Of a DNA stretch of 23,761 nt, positions 14,294 to 22,718 are shown one piece after another; positions within the stretch are counted from its first letter, which is position 1, and each line of letters begins with the position of its first letter. The notes under the pieces were generated by a model. That model searched no databases, was not told the DNA's origin, and was given only the letters and a program-made list of their open reading frames with translations. Position numbers and translations under genes: made by a program. The stretch is from a virus. The stretch lies in IMG/VR virus record IMGVR_UViG_3300028275_000060, positions 1 to 23,761 of that record. One strand, 5' to 3'.

Positions 14294-14853
14294 ACGATTG
14301 TTATATAGTTTTAGGAACATATAGATCTGGAACTAGCGTTATATCAAAAATAATTAGTTCTTTGGGCATAAGTATGTCTGAAAAAAGTCCACAATCTGAT
14401 AATGCATTGTGGTATCCAACTGGTAGTTTTAATGATAAATTTTCAAATTATATTTCATTAAATACATCTACATATTGGAAATTAAAAAAAGAAAGCTGCG
14501 TTTTTAATAAAATGGGAATAAGATCTTTTGATCTTTTAAGAAAAGGTGTTTTTGCAAAATTAATTAATGATTGTGATTTAAACATTGGTTTAATATGGTC
14601 TATGAGAAATATAGAAAAATCTTATCAAGAATATGTTTCTTTACTTGGTAGACAAGCTAATCCAGATACCATAGAAAAACAGCATGAAATTTGTCAAAAT
14701 ATATTCAATTCTTTTAATGGTAAAAAAATAACTATAAATTATTCAGATTTGATGCAAAATACTAATCAGATTGCAAATCAATTAGCAGATTTTTGTGGTG
14801 TATCATATATAGATGGATGCACTACAGGAATAACTCCAAAATACTTGGAATAA
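14290..14853 (+). CDS. Sulfotransferase-like protein (PAPS-dependent)
   Basis: 187 residues. The opening strand-loop-helix YIVLGTYRSGTSVISKI (5-21) is the 5'-phosphosulfate binding loop of cytosolic and Stf0-like sulfotransferases. WSMRNIEKSYQEYVSLLG (about 103-120) supplies the Arg and Ser (R106, S111) that bind the 3'-phosphate. KITINYSDLMQNTNQIANQLADFCGV near the end is the usual C-terminal region (YEDLL...L..FLGV in the family). It is shorter than most relatives (250-300 residues), with the acceptor-binding middle reduced. The partner would be PAPS from the host; the acceptor, possibly the glycan made by the preceding gene, is unknown. It ends 3 bases before the giant fibre gene. Confidence 0.75.
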   Translation: MNDCYIVLGTYRSGTSVISKIISSLGISMSEKSPQSDNALWYPTGSFNDKFSNYISLNTSTYWKLKKESCVFNKMGIRSFDLLRKGVFAKLINDCDLNIGLIWSMRNIEKSYQEYVSLLGRQANPDTIEKQHEICQNIFNSFNGKKITINYSDLMQNTNQIANQLADFCGVSYIDGCTTGITPKYLE

Positions 14854-14856
14854 ACA

Positions 14857-17800
14857 ATGCATTTCAGCAAAAAACCATCGAGAATACAAGATCAAGATGA
14901 TTTTGTAGGAGTTCCCGCTTCTGGACAAGTAATTAAGTTCGATGGAACTAATTTTGTTCCAGGCGTAATTACTGGTTCACAAGGTTTTCAAGGAAATCAA
15001 GGAACGCAGGGTTCACAGGGTTCGCAAGGAAATCAAGGAAATCAAGGGTTTCAAGGCGAACAAGGAATTATAGGTGTTCAAGGTTCTCAGGGTTTTTCAT
15101 TTGGTTTTTCTGAATCTTTATCAACATTAACAAAAACAATCGGATTAAAAACATTAGTAATTTCTAATATATTATCATTTAGGGCTGGCGTAAGAGTAAG
15201 AATAGTTGACATTACTAATAATGATGATTTTTTAGAAGGAAAAGTAACTTCTACAAATCCAGTAACAAATGAAATAACTGTAGATGTTGATTATGTAACA
15301 GGAACTGGAAGCGCAAGTATATGGGATGTTAATATAACAGGCGAGCTTGGCTATCAAGGCTATCAAGGTATAAATGCCCCATCAATTAAATATATATATA
15401 GCACTTCTATCTCCGGTGTTCCAACACCATCTCAGTTAAGATTCAACAACCTCACTATATCTTCTGCAACAACATTAAGTTTAAGTGCTTATGATATTAA
15501 TGGAAATGAAGTTCATGAGATATATAGTCTTTTTGACAATTCTACAAATTCTACAAAATCAATATTGTTTATTCAATCAATAACAAATCCTTCAAAGTTT
15601 ACAGTATTTAAAATAACATCTTCTACTACAGTTAATGGAACATATGGTTCTTTTAATGTTTCTCATGTTCAATCTAGTGCTGGGTTTTCTTTAATCGCAA
15701 ATGAATTAATTTCTGTATCTTTTGTTTTAGTTGGCGATCAAGGTTTTCAAGGTTCGCAAGGTTTTCAAGGGTTGCAAGGAAATCAAGGGTTTCAAGGTAA
15801 TCAAGGATTTCAAGGTAGACAGGGTTTTCAAGGAAACCAAGGTAGCCAAGGTTTTCAAGGGAATCAAGGTTCTCAAGGTAGTCAAGGATCTCAAGGATCT
15901 CAAGGAAACCAAGGATCTCAAGGAGAACAAGGCAATCAAGGATTTCAAGGTTTTCAAGGTAACCAAGGAATACAAGGCTCACAAGGAATACAAGGTTCAC
16001 AAGGTTATCAAGGAAATCAAGGATTTCAAGGAAACCAAGGTATTCAAGGTAGTCAAGGACAGACTGGAGCAGGAGTTACCATACAGGGATCTGATACTTG
16101 GGAAAATATATTTAATAATGAAACTTCTGGTGCTGTACTTGGTGATATGTGGCTACTTACATCAACAGCACAAGGAACTGCTTCTCAAGCATGTCCAAAT
16201 CCATCTAATGGTTCCGCTGCAATAGGTGACGGTGTTGTTTATACAGGATCAAGTCCTGTTTATTGGCAAAATGTTGGTCCTATTAAAGGATCTCAAGGAC
16301 AACAAGGATTTCAAGGTAACCAAGGTTTTCAAGGGTCGCAGGGTAACCAAGGTAATCAGGGTCTTCAAGGCAACCAAGGGTTTCAAGGTAACCAAGGAAA
16401 TCAAGGTAATCAAGGATTTCAAGGGAATCAAGGTTTATTAGGAAATCAAGGATTACAAGGCGAGCAGGGTTTTCAAGGAGAACAAGGATCACAGGGTAAT
16501 CAAGGTTTTCAAGGGGAACAAGGATCACAAGGTGATCAGGGTTTTCAAGGAGAACAAGGATCACAAGGTGATCAGGGTTTCCAAGGGGAACAAGGTTCAC
16601 AGGGTGATCAAGGCAATCAAGGTTTCCAAGGGGAACAAGGATCACAAGGTGACCAAGGTTTCCAAGGAGAACAAGGGTCACAGGGTGATCAGGGTTTCCA
16701 AGGGGAACAGGGATCACAAGGTGATCAAGGTAATCAGGGTTTCCAAGGTGAACAAGGGTCACAGGGTGATCAAGGTAACCAAGGTTTCCAAGGGGAACAG
16801 GGATCACAAGGTGACCAAGGTAACCAAGGTTTTCAAGGCGAACAAGGGTCACAAGGTGACCAAGGTAACCAAGGTTTCCAAGGAGAACAAGGGTCACAGG
16901 GTGATCAAGGTAACCAAGGTTTTCAAGGGGAACAGGGATCACAAGGTGATCAAGGTAGTCAGGGTTTCCAAGGGGAACAAGGTTCACAAGGTGAACAAGG
17001 TTTTCAAGGAAATCAAGGTGGCCAAGGATATCAGGGATCAACTGGTAGCTTTGGTGGCGTAACAGTTGAATATAAAATAGACACAAATAATTACTCAATC
17101 AACGACCCAGGTGACAATTATATAAGATTTAATAACGCTTCTCTTGCATCAGCTACGCATGTTATAATTGATGATAATCCAAATAATGCAAACATAGATC
17201 TTTCGCTATTCTTAAATACAATCTCTGCTTCAACAAGCACTATAAAAGGTCATTTTAAATTATCTAAGAAAAATGACTCTACAGTATTTGCACTTTATAC
17301 TATAAGCAATTCCTCAGAAGAAGAACCTAGTTTTTTTGATGTTACAATTTCTTATTTATCTGGAAGCGGAACATTTTCTAATGATGATGAAGTATTACTT
17401 ACTTTTGCAAGAACTGGAGATAAGGGCGATTCTGGATATCAAGGATTCCAAGGTAACCAAGGTTTTCAAGGTACTCAAGGATCACAGGGCAATCAAGGCA
17501 ACCAAGGTTTACAAGGAAGTCAAGGATTACAGGGTAATCAAGGTTTTCAAGGAAACGCCGGTGTTAGTGGCGGTTTAGTTTTATTTTTTGATACTACCGG
17601 TGGATCATATCCGCAAACTGGAGAATTATTAACGAGTGTAAATGCCGGAACACAAACCACAATTACAACTGGTAGTTTAAATATAGCAAATAATTATTTG
17701 GTTGGAACATTTACGACTCAAGTTGGCGCTTTAACTTCAACAGTTATAACTTCTGGTGTTTGGGAATTAAATTTATATGCACTTTCAAGCACTACTGGCC

Positions 17801-20800
17801 AAGTGCCGACTATGCATTATGGTATTTATTATGTAGATTCAGATGGCACAAGCAATGAAACACTAATTATACAAGGTTCATCTTCATCAGCTTCTGCTAT
17901 TTTAACAACTCAATCATTAGTAGTTTCAGATCTCGTTGTTCCTGCTACAATTTTGCCAGATTTAACTAAAAGATTGAGAATAAAAATATATGTAAATATA
18001 AGACAAAATAATAGTTCTGCCACTTTTGAGTTTCGTGATAATACTCAAACGCATATTCATACAACTTTAGTTTCTAATCCAGCAACAGGTCCGCAAGGTT
18101 ATCAAGGATTGCAAGGACAACAAGGATCACAGGGGCATCAAGGTAATCAAGGTTTTCAAGGTATACAAGGTTCACAAGGTTCACAAGGTAACCAAGGTTT
18201 CCAAGGGCAACAAGGATCACAGGGTAACCAAGGTAATCAAGGTTTTCAAGGGGAACAAGGGTCACAGGGTGATCAAGGCAATCAAGGTTTCCAAGGTGAA
18301 CAAGGGTCACAGGGTGACCAAGGTAACCAAGGTTTCCAAGGTGAACAAGGGTCACAGGGTGACCAAGGTAACCAAGGTTTCCAAGGTGAACAAGGGTCAC
18401 AGGGTGACCAAGGTAACCAAGGTTTTCAAGGTGAACAAGGTTCACAGGGTGATCAAGGTAGCCAAGGTTTTCAAGGTGAACAAGGTTCACAAGGTGATCA
18501 AGGCAATCAAGGTTTCCAAGGATCACAAGGCCCAGAAATATTTGATTATTTAGGATCTTATAATAATGGAGTTACCTATTCAGTAGGTCAAGCAGTTACA
18601 TATGATGGTTCTTTATATGTAATGACAGTTTATATTGGTGCAGCTGGATATATTCCACCATCATATCCATCTAATTGGCAGTTAGTTTTAAGCAAAGGTG
18701 ACCAAGGTTCACAGGGTTTTCAAGGAAATCAAGGTTCTGGCTATCAAGGCAGTCAAGGAAGTCAAGGTAGTGTAGGTCTTCAAGGTTATCAAGGAGCTTC
18801 TATAACAGGACCACAGGGAAGTCAGGGAAGTCAAGGTACAACTGGCGCTACTGGTGCTGGTGGAGCATTAGGTTATTGGGGATCTTTTTGGTCTACACAA
18901 GATCAATTTATAACTACAGCAAATACAGAATATCTTATAACCTACAACAATTCAGACGCTGATAATAATGGAGTTAGTGTAGTATCTAATTCAAGAATAA
19001 CATTTGCTTATTCTGGTGTTTATAGCATTATATTTTCTGTACAGTTAGTTAATGCTAATGTTCAAATACAAGACGCTAGTATATGGCTTAAAAAGAATGG
19101 TTCAAATGTATCTGATACTGATAGCAAGTGGAGTGTTGTAGAAAGCCATGGTGGAACTGATGGTCATGCTATTGGAACAGTTAATTTTGTTTTAAAACTT
19201 AATGCTGGTGATTATCTAGAACTAGCTTGGCAAGCAACTAATACTGATGTTTCTTTACAATATGTAGCTGCTGCTTCTCCTGCCCCAGCAATTCCAAGTA
19301 TTATATTAACAGCTACTCAAGTTTTATATACTCAAGTTGGCCCACAAGGTTATCAAGGCAACCAAGGAAACAATGGGTCACAAGGTTATCAGGGGTTAAC
19401 TGGACCTCAAGGAAATCAAGGGTATCAGGGCAATACTGGCTCGCAAGGCAACCAAGGAAATAATGGGGTACAAGGTAGCCAAGGCTATCAAGGAAATACA
19501 GGCTCTACTGGTTCACAAGGCAATCAAGGATATCAAGGTAATACTGGATCACAAGGGTATCAAGGATATCAAGGTGCTACTGGATCACAAGGAAATCAAG
19601 GTGCAACTGGACCACAAGGTAGTCAAGGATCTATTGGATCACAGGGTAATCAAGGCGCAACTGGATCACAGGGTAGTCAAGGTTCTACTGGGTCACAAGG
19701 AAATCAAGGTGCGACTGGATCACAAGGTAGTCAGGGGTTTCAAGGAAATCAAGGTATTCAAGGACTAAGAGGTTTTCAAGGATATCAAGGTTTTCAAGGC
19801 GTTCAAGGTTCCCAAGGATTTCAAGGCAGTCAGGGGGATCAAGGATCTCAGGGCGATCAAGGTTATCAAGGAGATCAGGGTAGTCAAGGTGATCAAGGTA
19901 GCAATTCATCTCCTGGAGGTTCTCAATATTATTTCCAATATAATGATGGCGCTGGATCTTTTGCTGGTGCTGTTGGATTAGAATATCAGGCAACTTCTGG
20001 AATTGATACCGGAGCTTATGCAACATCAGCAAGTCAAACACCATTAGGAATATTTGGGGCAAACTCACAAACTGCCAACTTATTAGATTTTAGAAATTCT
20101 ACTGGAGCTACCACTTATTCTTACTTTGATTATACTGGAAGATTTGTATCAAATCTTGCAAATAATGCATCTGATGGCGGAGGACAAATTTATCTAGATG
20201 GTTCTGGTGGAAATAGAATAGATTTTGGCGCTAATGGATATGCTGCGCCGTCATTCAATACAAGAAGTTCTGGAACAAAAATAGTCCTATGGCCAGAAGT
20301 TTCCTCTACAACAGTAGATTATGCACTTGGTATAGAAATGAATACCTTGTGGTTTTCTATTCCAACTACAACTAATTATTTTAAATGGTATGCCGGAACA
20401 ACTAATATAGCTACCTTAGAAGCAAATGGATCTTTTAGTATTAATGGATTTATTTCTGCTGGAGCAAATGCAACTACAAGATCTTTAACAGGAAGTGCGT
20501 TTGCTTTATCAAGTGGAGCATTTTCATCTGCCGGAGATGCACAATCAAGAACCGTGACTTTAAGATGTTCAACTACCAATGGAACCCAGACAGTAATGAC
20601 TTCTGATGGATCGGCGCAAGACACATATAATCATTTGTCATTACCTAATGATACAACTTATGCATTTTCTGCATTAATAGTTGCTAGAAGAACAGATGCA
20701 AATGATGAATCTGCTGGTTGGAAGATTGAAGGAGTTATTGATAGAAATGCTACTGCTGGAACCACAGCTTTAGTTGGCAGTATAATTATAACTACAATAG

Positions 20801-20934
20801 GTGGAGATAGTTCTTGGTCTGTTGATGCTGTAGCAGATACTGCATACGGAAGTTTAAAAATACTTGTTACTGGAGAAGCGTCAAAAACAATAAGATGGGT
20901 AGCAAAAGTTGATACAGTTGAGGTAACAGGCTAA
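14857..20934 (+). CDS. Giant collagen-like modular tail fibre protein
   Basis: 2025 residues. A short N-terminus with a GQVIKFDGTNFVPG attachment-type motif is followed by seven Gly-X-Gln tracts separated by globular domains at about 15100-15342 (A), 15373-15732 (B), 16072-16287 (C), 17053-17415 (D), 17569-18087 (E), 18538-18696 (F), 18862-19338 (G), and a C-terminal domain from 19906. B and D are paralogues (LRFNN.TISSAT and IRFNNASLASAT, with matching ends). E and G look like jelly-roll/C1q-like domains. F (TYSVGQAVTYDGSLYVM) recalls carbohydrate-binding modules. The last 100 residues (ARRTDANDESAGWKIEGVID) are a known fibre-tip pattern. It should form a homotrimeric fibre or whisker that contacts host glycans. 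No strong ribosome binding site is visible; coupling to the sulfotransferase gene is likely. Confidence 0.9.
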   Translation: MHFSKKPSRIQDQDDFVGVPASGQVIKFDGTNFVPGVITGSQGFQGNQGTQGSQGSQGNQGNQGFQGEQGIIGVQGSQGFSFGFSESLSTLTKTIGLKTLVISNILSFRAGVRVRIVDITNNDDFLEGKVTSTNPVTNEITVDVDYVTGTGSASIWDVNITGELGYQGYQGINAPSIKYIYSTSISGVPTPSQLRFNNLTISSATTLSLSAYDINGNEVHEIYSLFDNSTNSTKSILFIQSITNPSKFTVFKITSSTTVNGTYGSFNVSHVQSSAGFSLIANELISVSFVLVGDQGFQGSQGFQGLQGNQGFQGNQGFQGRQGFQGNQGSQGFQGNQGSQGSQGSQGSQGNQGSQGEQGNQGFQGFQGNQGIQGSQGIQGSQGYQGNQGFQGNQGIQGSQGQTGAGVTIQGSDTWENIFNNETSGAVLGDMWLLTSTAQGTASQACPNPSNGSAAIGDGVVYTGSSPVYWQNVGPIKGSQGQQGFQGNQGFQGSQGNQGNQGLQGNQGFQGNQGNQGNQGFQGNQGLLGNQGLQGEQGFQGEQGSQGNQGFQGEQGSQGDQGFQGEQGSQGDQGFQGEQGSQGDQGNQGFQGEQGSQGDQGFQGEQGSQGDQGFQGEQGSQGDQGNQGFQGEQGSQGDQGNQGFQGEQGSQGDQGNQGFQGEQGSQGDQGNQGFQGEQGSQGDQGNQGFQGEQGSQGDQGSQGFQGEQGSQGEQGFQGNQGGQGYQGSTGSFGGVTVEYKIDTNNYSINDPGDNYIRFNNASLASATHVIIDDNPNNANIDLSLFLNTISASTSTIKGHFKLSKKNDSTVFALYTISNSSEEEPSFFDVTISYLSGSGTFSNDDEVLLTFARTGDKGDSGYQGFQGNQGFQGTQGSQGNQGNQGLQGSQGLQGNQGFQGNAGVSGGLVLFFDTTGGSYPQTGELLTSVNAGTQTTITTGSLNIANNYLVGTFTTQVGALTSTVITSGVWELNLYALSSTTGQVPTMHYGIYYVDSDGTSNETLIIQGSSSSASAILTTQSLVVSDLVVPATILPDLTKRLRIKIYVNIRQNNSSATFEFRDNTQTHIHTTLVSNPATGPQGYQGLQGQQGSQGHQGNQGFQGIQGSQGSQGNQGFQGQQGSQGNQGNQGFQGEQGSQGDQGNQGFQGEQGSQGDQGNQGFQGEQGSQGDQGNQGFQGEQGSQGDQGNQGFQGEQGSQGDQGSQGFQGEQGSQGDQGNQGFQGSQGPEIFDYLGSYNNGVTYSVGQAVTYDGSLYVMTVYIGAAGYIPPSYPSNWQLVLSKGDQGSQGFQGNQGSGYQGSQGSQGSVGLQGYQGASITGPQGSQGSQGTTGATGAGGALGYWGSFWSTQDQFITTANTEYLITYNNSDADNNGVSVVSNSRITFAYSGVYSIIFSVQLVNANVQIQDASIWLKKNGSNVSDTDSKWSVVESHGGTDGHAIGTVNFVLKLNAGDYLELAWQATNTDVSLQYVAAASPAPAIPSIILTATQVLYTQVGPQGYQGNQGNNGSQGYQGLTGPQGNQGYQGNTGSQGNQGNNGVQGSQGYQGNTGSTGSQGNQGYQGNTGSQGYQGYQGATGSQGNQGATGPQGSQGSIGSQGNQGATGSQGSQGSTGSQGNQGATGSQGSQGFQGNQGIQGLRGFQGYQGFQGVQGSQGFQGSQGDQGSQGDQGYQGDQGSQGDQGSNSSPGGSQYYFQYNDGAGSFAGAVGLEYQATSGIDTGAYATSASQTPLGIFGANSQTANLLDFRNSTGATTYSYFDYTGRFVSNLANNASDGGGQIYLDGSGGNRIDFGANGYAAPSFNTRSSGTKIVLWPEVSSTTVDYALGIEMNTLWFSIPTTTNYFKWYAGTTNIATLEANGSFSINGFISAGANATTRSLTGSAFALSSGAFSSAGDAQSRTVTLRCSTTNGTQTVMTSDGSAQDTYNHLSLPNDTTYAFSALIVARRTDANDESAGWKIEGVIDRNATAGTTALVGSIIITTIGGDSSWSVDAVADTAYGSLKILVTGEASKTIRWVAKVDTVEVTG
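14974..15099 (+). repeat. Collagen-like Gly-X-Gln tract 1
   Basis: About 14 triplets (42 residues) beginning GSQGFQGNQGTQG and ending GVQGSQGF. One triplet (GII) breaks the Gln rule. It links the N-terminal attachment segment to domain A; a very short GYQGYQG linker at about 15352 separates A from B. Confidence 0.9.
15733..16071 (+). repeat. Collagen-like Gly-X-Gln tract 2
   Basis: Uninterrupted triplets starting GDQGFQGSQGFQG and ending GQTGAG. X is mostly Phe, Asn, Ser or Ile. The DNA is more varied than in tracts 3 and 5, with no 45-bp unit. Confidence 0.9.
16288..17052 (+). repeat. Collagen-like tract 3 with 36- and 45-bp tandem units
   Basis: The longest tract: 85 triplets without interruption. 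From about 16450 it is built of 36-bp units (GFQGEQGSQGDQ) and then, at 16693-16962, of six consecutive 45-bp units (GFQGEQGSQGDQGNQ, the last with GSQ). Copies differ mainly at third positions. Confidence 0.93.
17416..17568 (+). repeat. Collagen-like Gly-X-Gln tract 4
   Basis: About 17 triplets from GDKGDSGYQG to GNAGVSG. It begins with the Lys/Asp triplets typical of ordinary collagen-like proteins before switching to Gly-X-Gln. Confidence 0.9.
18088..18537 (+). repeat. Collagen-like tract 5 with exact 45-bp repeats
   Basis: 50 triplets. Six 45-bp units occupy 18241-18510, and three of them (18286-18330, 18331-18375, 18376-18420) are identical base for base. The unit encodes GFQGEQGSQGDQGNQ, the same as in tract 3. 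Confidence 0.95.
18697..18861 (+). repeat. Collagen-like tract 6
   Basis: Triplets with one phase break (GSGYQG near 18733) and a more collagen-like end (GPQGSQGSQGTTGATGAG) with Thr and Ala in place of Gln. It links domains F and G. Confidence 0.85.
19339..19905 (+). repeat. Collagen-like tract 7
   Basis: 63 triplets from GPQGYQGNQG to GDQGSN. The first two thirds mix Gly-X-Gln with GNT, GAT, GST and GLT triplets; the last third returns to Gly-X-Gln with Phe, Tyr and Asp at X. It is the stalk before the C-terminal tip. Confidence 0.9.
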
Positions 20935-21845
20935 TGGCTATAGCAATTAACAATAAAACAGCAGTTATATCTGGCGTAAATTCTTTAACCGATTCGACTG
21001 GTGGCTCTTGGGTTACTAATACTGCTTCTGGCAGACTTACACTAGAAAGCGGAGTGCCAGTATCCACTTCTGATCAGACAAGCAAAACAACAATCTATTA
21101 CACACCATATAATGGTGATCGTATCAGTCTTTATGATGGAACTAATTGGTCTACTTATACATTTACGCAACGGTCTTTGGCTTTAGGAACTCTTATATCA
21201 GCTAGAAACTACGATGTTTTTTTGTACAACAACGCCGGAACGCTAACTCTAGAATTAACAGCGTGGACTAATGATACAACGAGGGCCACATCATTAACCA
21301 TGACCAACGGTGTGTATTTAAAAACAGGTGCATTAACTAGAAGATACTTGGGAACAATTCGCACGACTTCTACCACTACTACGGAAGATTCTGCAACCAA
21401 AAGATTGGTTTGGAATTTTAATAATAGAGTTTCCAAGAATATTTATGTTTACGAGACTACTGGTGCTTGGACTTATACTACAGCAGCTTGGAGATACGCC
21501 AATAATAATTCAAATAACAAAATAGAATTTGTAGCCGGAATTGCTTTAGATTCAGTATCTTGCAACTTAACTGTAAATACTTATGCAACAACGGCCATTT
21601 CTGCTTATTATCCAAGTGCTGCTTTAAATACAACTTCAGGAATACCAACTTATACTTCAAGTGGCCAAGGCTATGCCACCGGAACTTTGACTTGGTTTCA
21701 TCAAAGGCATAGCAATATGAGTTCTATGCCACAAACTGGCTATAATTATATCGCATGGCTTGAATACTCTGGTAGTGCAACAGGAACTATAAATGTTGCT
21801 GGTGCAAACGAGGCAAGTAAAATGTTGGGAGTGTGGATATGTTAA
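20934..21845 (+). CDS. Tail-associated structural protein
   Basis: 303 residues, beta-rich and Thr/Ser/Asn-rich, overlapping the fibre stop by one base (TAATG). The pattern SGRLTLESGVPVSTSD, TTIYYTPYNGDRISLYDG, YDVFLYNNAG, RRYLGTIRTTSTTTTEDSA and KRLVWNFNNRVSK recurs in many uncharacterised tail-region proteins of environmental phages. It has no enzymatic motif. The place after the fibre and the lack of a signal peptide suggest a virion component, perhaps a fibre-associated or baseplate-distal protein. Family membership by pattern is fairly sure; the exact role is unknown. Confidence 0.7.
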   Translation: MAIAINNKTAVISGVNSLTDSTGGSWVTNTASGRLTLESGVPVSTSDQTSKTTIYYTPYNGDRISLYDGTNWSTYTFTQRSLALGTLISARNYDVFLYNNAGTLTLELTAWTNDTTRATSLTMTNGVYLKTGALTRRYLGTIRTTSTTTTEDSATKRLVWNFNNRVSKNIYVYETTGAWTYTTAAWRYANNNSNNKIEFVAGIALDSVSCNLTVNTYATTAISAYYPSAALNTTSGIPTYTSSGQGYATGTLTWFHQRHSNMSSMPQTGYNYIAWLEYSGSATGTINVAGANEASKMLGVWIC

Positions 21846-22363
21846 TATATTTATCTACCTTATCTGAATCCATTTCAAAAGTATGCCCGATAGATGGAAT
21901 TGGGGATTTAGGAAATGGGAATTTCAGAATTGATTATAAAGAAGAAGCCACAGATGAGCAGAAACAAGCTGCTCAGGAAGTTGTTTCTCAATGGCCATTT
22001 GAAAAAGCAAAGCTGGAAAAACTGGCTCAAATTGATGACGAATGGGGCCAAACCATCGCTCAAGGTTGGAATTCTGGACAGGGCGTTTTGGGCATATCCG
22101 CAGAAGATGTAGCCCTTTTATCGGCAAATTTTGCCATGGCAAAAGAGGCATCGAATTTAGGCTATCCAATACCACCAATTATTACTCTAGATAATCAAGA
22201 AATTGTATTTCCTGATATTCAGTCAATGACTATTTTTATGTTGCAGTATGGGGCATTTAGAAGCAATGTTTCTAAAATTTTTGCTGCAAAAAGAAGAGCT
22301 GTACAAAATGCTTCTACTATTGAAGAAATTTTATCAATTACAACCATAGAACCAGAGGTTTAA
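21839..22363 (+). CDS. DUF4376-like tail-fibre-region protein
   Basis: 174 residues from the ATG at 21839, which overlaps the end of the previous gene and has GGGAG at 21828; a GTG at 21833 in frame is less well placed. An N-terminal part with SKVCPIDGIGDLGNGNFRID and a helical linker (DEQKQAAQEVVSQWPFEKAK) leads to a C-terminal domain resembling DUF4376. This domain is seen in phage tail-fibre-associated proteins and features AEDVALLSANFAMAKEASNL, an MTIFMLQYGAF segment and a final helix ending NASTIEEILSI. Such proteins may aid fibre assembly or sit at the tail tip. No catalytic residues are visible. The relation is by pattern only. Confidence 0.55.
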   Translation: MLIYLSTLSESISKVCPIDGIGDLGNGNFRIDYKEEATDEQKQAAQEVVSQWPFEKAKLEKLAQIDDEWGQTIAQGWNSGQGVLGISAEDVALLSANFAMAKEASNLGYPIPPIITLDNQEIVFPDIQSMTIFMLQYGAFRSNVSKIFAAKRRAVQNASTIEEILSITTIEPEV

Positions 22364-22364
22364 A

Positions 22365-22676
22365 ATGTTAATTAATGCAAGCACTCCAGTACAAATTCCA
22401 GCATCCGAAGCAATCGTTTATAATAACTGGGTCATTAAACAAATGACTTTTGTTGGTGAGGGTATAACTCGCCCCGCTCAGGCTAGAATTATATTTCAGC
22501 GTGGAAAGAAAAATGAGGATGGTACTTGGATTCTTTCTGACAAGCCGGAACATACCATAACCATGAATATAGATGATATTTATGCAGAAGCTGCTGCTGA
22601 TACAGAGGTGGCTCAAGCTGTAGGTATGTTTTTATACGCAATTGATAAAATTGGTAAAACTAAGGGCGTTCTCTAA
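22365..22676 (+). CDS. Hypothetical small phage protein
   Basis: 103 residues that I do not recognise. It begins one base after the previous stop, with AGAGG a few bases before the ATG, so it is in the same transcript. Composition is mixed alpha/beta: an N-terminal beta part with VYNNWVIKQMTFVGEGI and ARIIFQRGKKNEDGTWILSD, then an acidic helix (DDIYAEAAADTEVAQAVGMF). No membrane segment, signal peptide or cysteine is present. A short structural or assembly role is likely from position only. Confidence 0.6.
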   Translation: MLINASTPVQIPASEAIVYNNWVIKQMTFVGEGITRPAQARIIFQRGKKNEDGTWILSDKPEHTITMNIDDIYAEAAADTEVAQAVGMFLYAIDKIGKTKGVL

Positions 22677-22718
22677 TGGTGTATTAATTAGCGTAACAAA
22701 TCACTCGGAGAATAGAAA

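Noticed and set aside
15731-16225. Lys/Val-rich open frames on the plus strand inside the fibre tracts
   Set aside because: These are out-of-phase readings of the Gly-X-Gln DNA (Lys-Val-Phe-Lys patterns) without initiation sites.
16450-17000. CRISPR-like array, because of regular repeats
   Set aside because: Repeats are contiguous, coding and in one frame, with no unique spacers between them.
16283-17098. Long open frame of 271 codons on the minus strand across fibre tract 3, and a similar one at 18074-18526
   Set aside because: It is the reverse complement of the repeated CAAGG-type codons, giving Leu/Gly/Asn/Pro-rich repetitive nonsense with no ribosome binding site; it exists only because the repeat has no stop in that frame.
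14974-19905. The prolyl-hydroxylase-like enzymes (40-1199) as modifiers of the collagen-like fibre
   Set aside because: It is attractive because collagen and prolyl hydroxylase go together, but the Y position is nearly always Gln and prolines are very few, so the usual substrate is absent; other substrates are as likely.
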